From: Candidatus Kerfeldbacteria bacterium
GTDB lineage: Bacteria; Patescibacteriota; Patescibacteriia; UBA9570
Length of the DNA: 21,342 nucleotides
Direction of reading: 5' to 3'
NCBI GenBank assembly: GCA_016207285.1
Contig: JACQPW010000048.1
Span: forward strand, 1 to 21,342
Shown: in pieces, positions 21,201 through 21,342 of the stretch
Layout: every line of letters begins with the position of its first letter
Position numbering within the stretch: the stretch's first letter is position 1
Translations under genes and position numbers: made by a program
The notes under the pieces: generated by a model
Told to the model about the DNA's origin: nothing
Seen by the model: only the letters and a program-made list of their open reading frames with translations
Databases searched by the model: none

Positions 21201-21342
21201 GTTTGGGCATCGTCCATTAAAGCGGTAAATATTCCCGTCTGATGATTCACCGCGATATCTTGCATACCAGGTAATTCCTCACATTCTGCCTTAATAATTT
21301 TTTCACAGGACTGACAAGTCATCCCCCTGACCTGTAGAGTTA
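18212..21342 (-). CDS. copA: Copper-transporting P1B-type ATPase, 5' end outside window
   Basis: Over 1,036 residues are visible. Counting from ATG 21322: two heavy-metal-associated domains (MTCQSC 1-6; SGMHCASC 130-137) with a 65-residue linker, six or more membrane helices, TGES (410-413), the transport motif CPC (514-516), DKTGT (558-562), SEHPLA (595-600) and GDGIND (757-762), then FYN and SSISVVGNA typical of Cu(I) pumps. ATG 21322 is probably not the start: the frame is open to the window edge and reads TLQVRG just before MTC, which is the first strand of the HMA fold. After the last pump helix there is an extra helix (about 876-893) and a 140-residue exterior domain not found in standard CopA. 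Confidence 0.93.
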   Translation of the reverse strand, partial: TLQVRGMTCQSCEKIIKAECEELPGMQDIAVNHQTGIFTALMDDAQTNIAAVQAAITKAGYESTVESQVITESVAVSKAIPEIHNTFNISIVLPAQLDPVQNNLIAVPAAIMPNTPTVPAVSSSNNASQRANLSLSGMHCASCANIIERSLKKVPGVQQASVNFAAEKALVTYDAASATLQQLIGAVAKAGYTAQEVDAKDTEFETRKRQQTIQNYWKKFLVSMILSLPMVYFMLFDFFGWIPGAALLLPYVGIISLLLTTPVQFIIGAGFYKGAWAALRMKTFNMDSLIAIGTSTAYLYSLVNFVLYAVNNQSLLGVDGAKIPELYFETAAFLITFVILGKWLETRTKGRTSDAIRKLMGLQATTARVIRDGITQDIPIADVIQGDRVIIRPGEKVPVDGKIVTGSSAVDESMITGESLPVEKQTGDNVIGGTINKTGSFECEVTKVGSATALAQIIRLIEEAQGSKAPIQNFADRISARFVPIVIVIALITFAVWYFLLGAELTFALMAFTAVIVIACPCALGLATPTALMVGTGKGAEHGILIKGGEPLEAACSVTTVVFDKTGTITKGKPQVTEIVSAGLTDDSELLAIAASLEKLSEHPLAEAIYSYAQEETVTLKTVQQFQAIPGHGVEGTIDGIRYYFGNRKLMTERLHLSIDKVQRKLVRLEEQGKTAMMLATTQDLLGIVAVADTVKETSREAIAKLQQLGIDTYLLTGDNQRTAQAIAQQVGITNVLAEVLPEHKANEVKKLQQAGKRVAMVGDGINDAPALAQANLGIAMGSGTDVAMETGGIILMKSDLNDVVTALQLAKETMGKIKQNLFFALFYNVIGIPIAARVFVVFGLVLKPELAGLAMAFSSISVVGNALLLRWFRPKKRNYISLFAPVLLVIVFTGVFLEFARLSSGMEDETPTVKTVTEQEIVTLEQTLGVEFITAMVGNELKLFYPVTALSVTQVPVEFTDLLAKKNSFSTVMIDGITYQSIYLGTEEASLMQAEQLFNKPGDTIQGFFGNNIIVAGILPKTDTTFDRMHFVGPNFIIKTQ

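Overview
The window most likely comes from a Candidate Phyla Radiation (Patescibacteria, Parcubacteria-like) genome. This is an inference from several things seen together: many tiny one- or two-helix proteins, very compact operons with ATGA overlaps, unusual enzyme fusions, leaderless-looking transcripts, a 92-aa two-helix protein of a type I associate with CPR genomes, and TGA used as a normal stop codon (so not a code-25 lineage). No phylogenetic marker is present to fix the lineage.

Region 1 (1-297, minus strand): the 5' part of a tRNA-Asn gene runs off the left edge. Upstream of it, in transcription order, lie a near-consensus promoter, a 22-codon leader ORF with six Asn codons (TNNVNNNN), two mutually exclusive hairpins and an intrinsic terminator. 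This looks like a ribosome-mediated attenuator that senses Asn-tRNA and sits in front of tRNA-Asn. I consider it the most novel item in the window.

Region 2 (298-6170) is a mosaic of visibly GC-rich genes: a membrane protein, an SDR epimerase, an RCC1-propeller lipoprotein and several unknown small proteins. They are interspersed with lower-GC genes. The GC-rich genes carry strong GC-rich hairpins just after their stop codons. One family occurs three times (1149, 2346, 5923) with compensatory base changes. A second, about 140-150 bp long, occurs twice (3846, 4141). The arrangement resembles mobile or amplified gene cassettes. It also holds a terminator-ended stretch (4906-5076) that could be a small RNA.

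Region 3 (6240-6801): two small membrane proteins with their own promoter, which overlaps the end of the his operon.

Region 4 (6798-13408, minus strand): a complete histidine operon, all ten reactions in six polypeptides: hisG (short form), hisD, hisC fused to histidinol-phosphatase, hisB (dehydratase only), a hisH-hisA-hisF triple fusion, and hisIE. It begins with a promoter and a his attenuator: a leader peptide with tandem His codons, a 14-bp antiterminator and a terminator.

Region 5 (13413-21342, minus strand): an operon-like run of copper-transporting P-type ATPase (5' end outside the window), Lgt, a DUF3105 protein, a DsbA-like oxidoreductase, a CcdA/DsbD-like thiol transporter, a second DsbA-like protein with a CPYS site, and a secreted two-repeat protein. 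Together these look like an envelope module for copper handling, lipoprotein maturation and disulfide chemistry. No terminator separates it from the his promoter.
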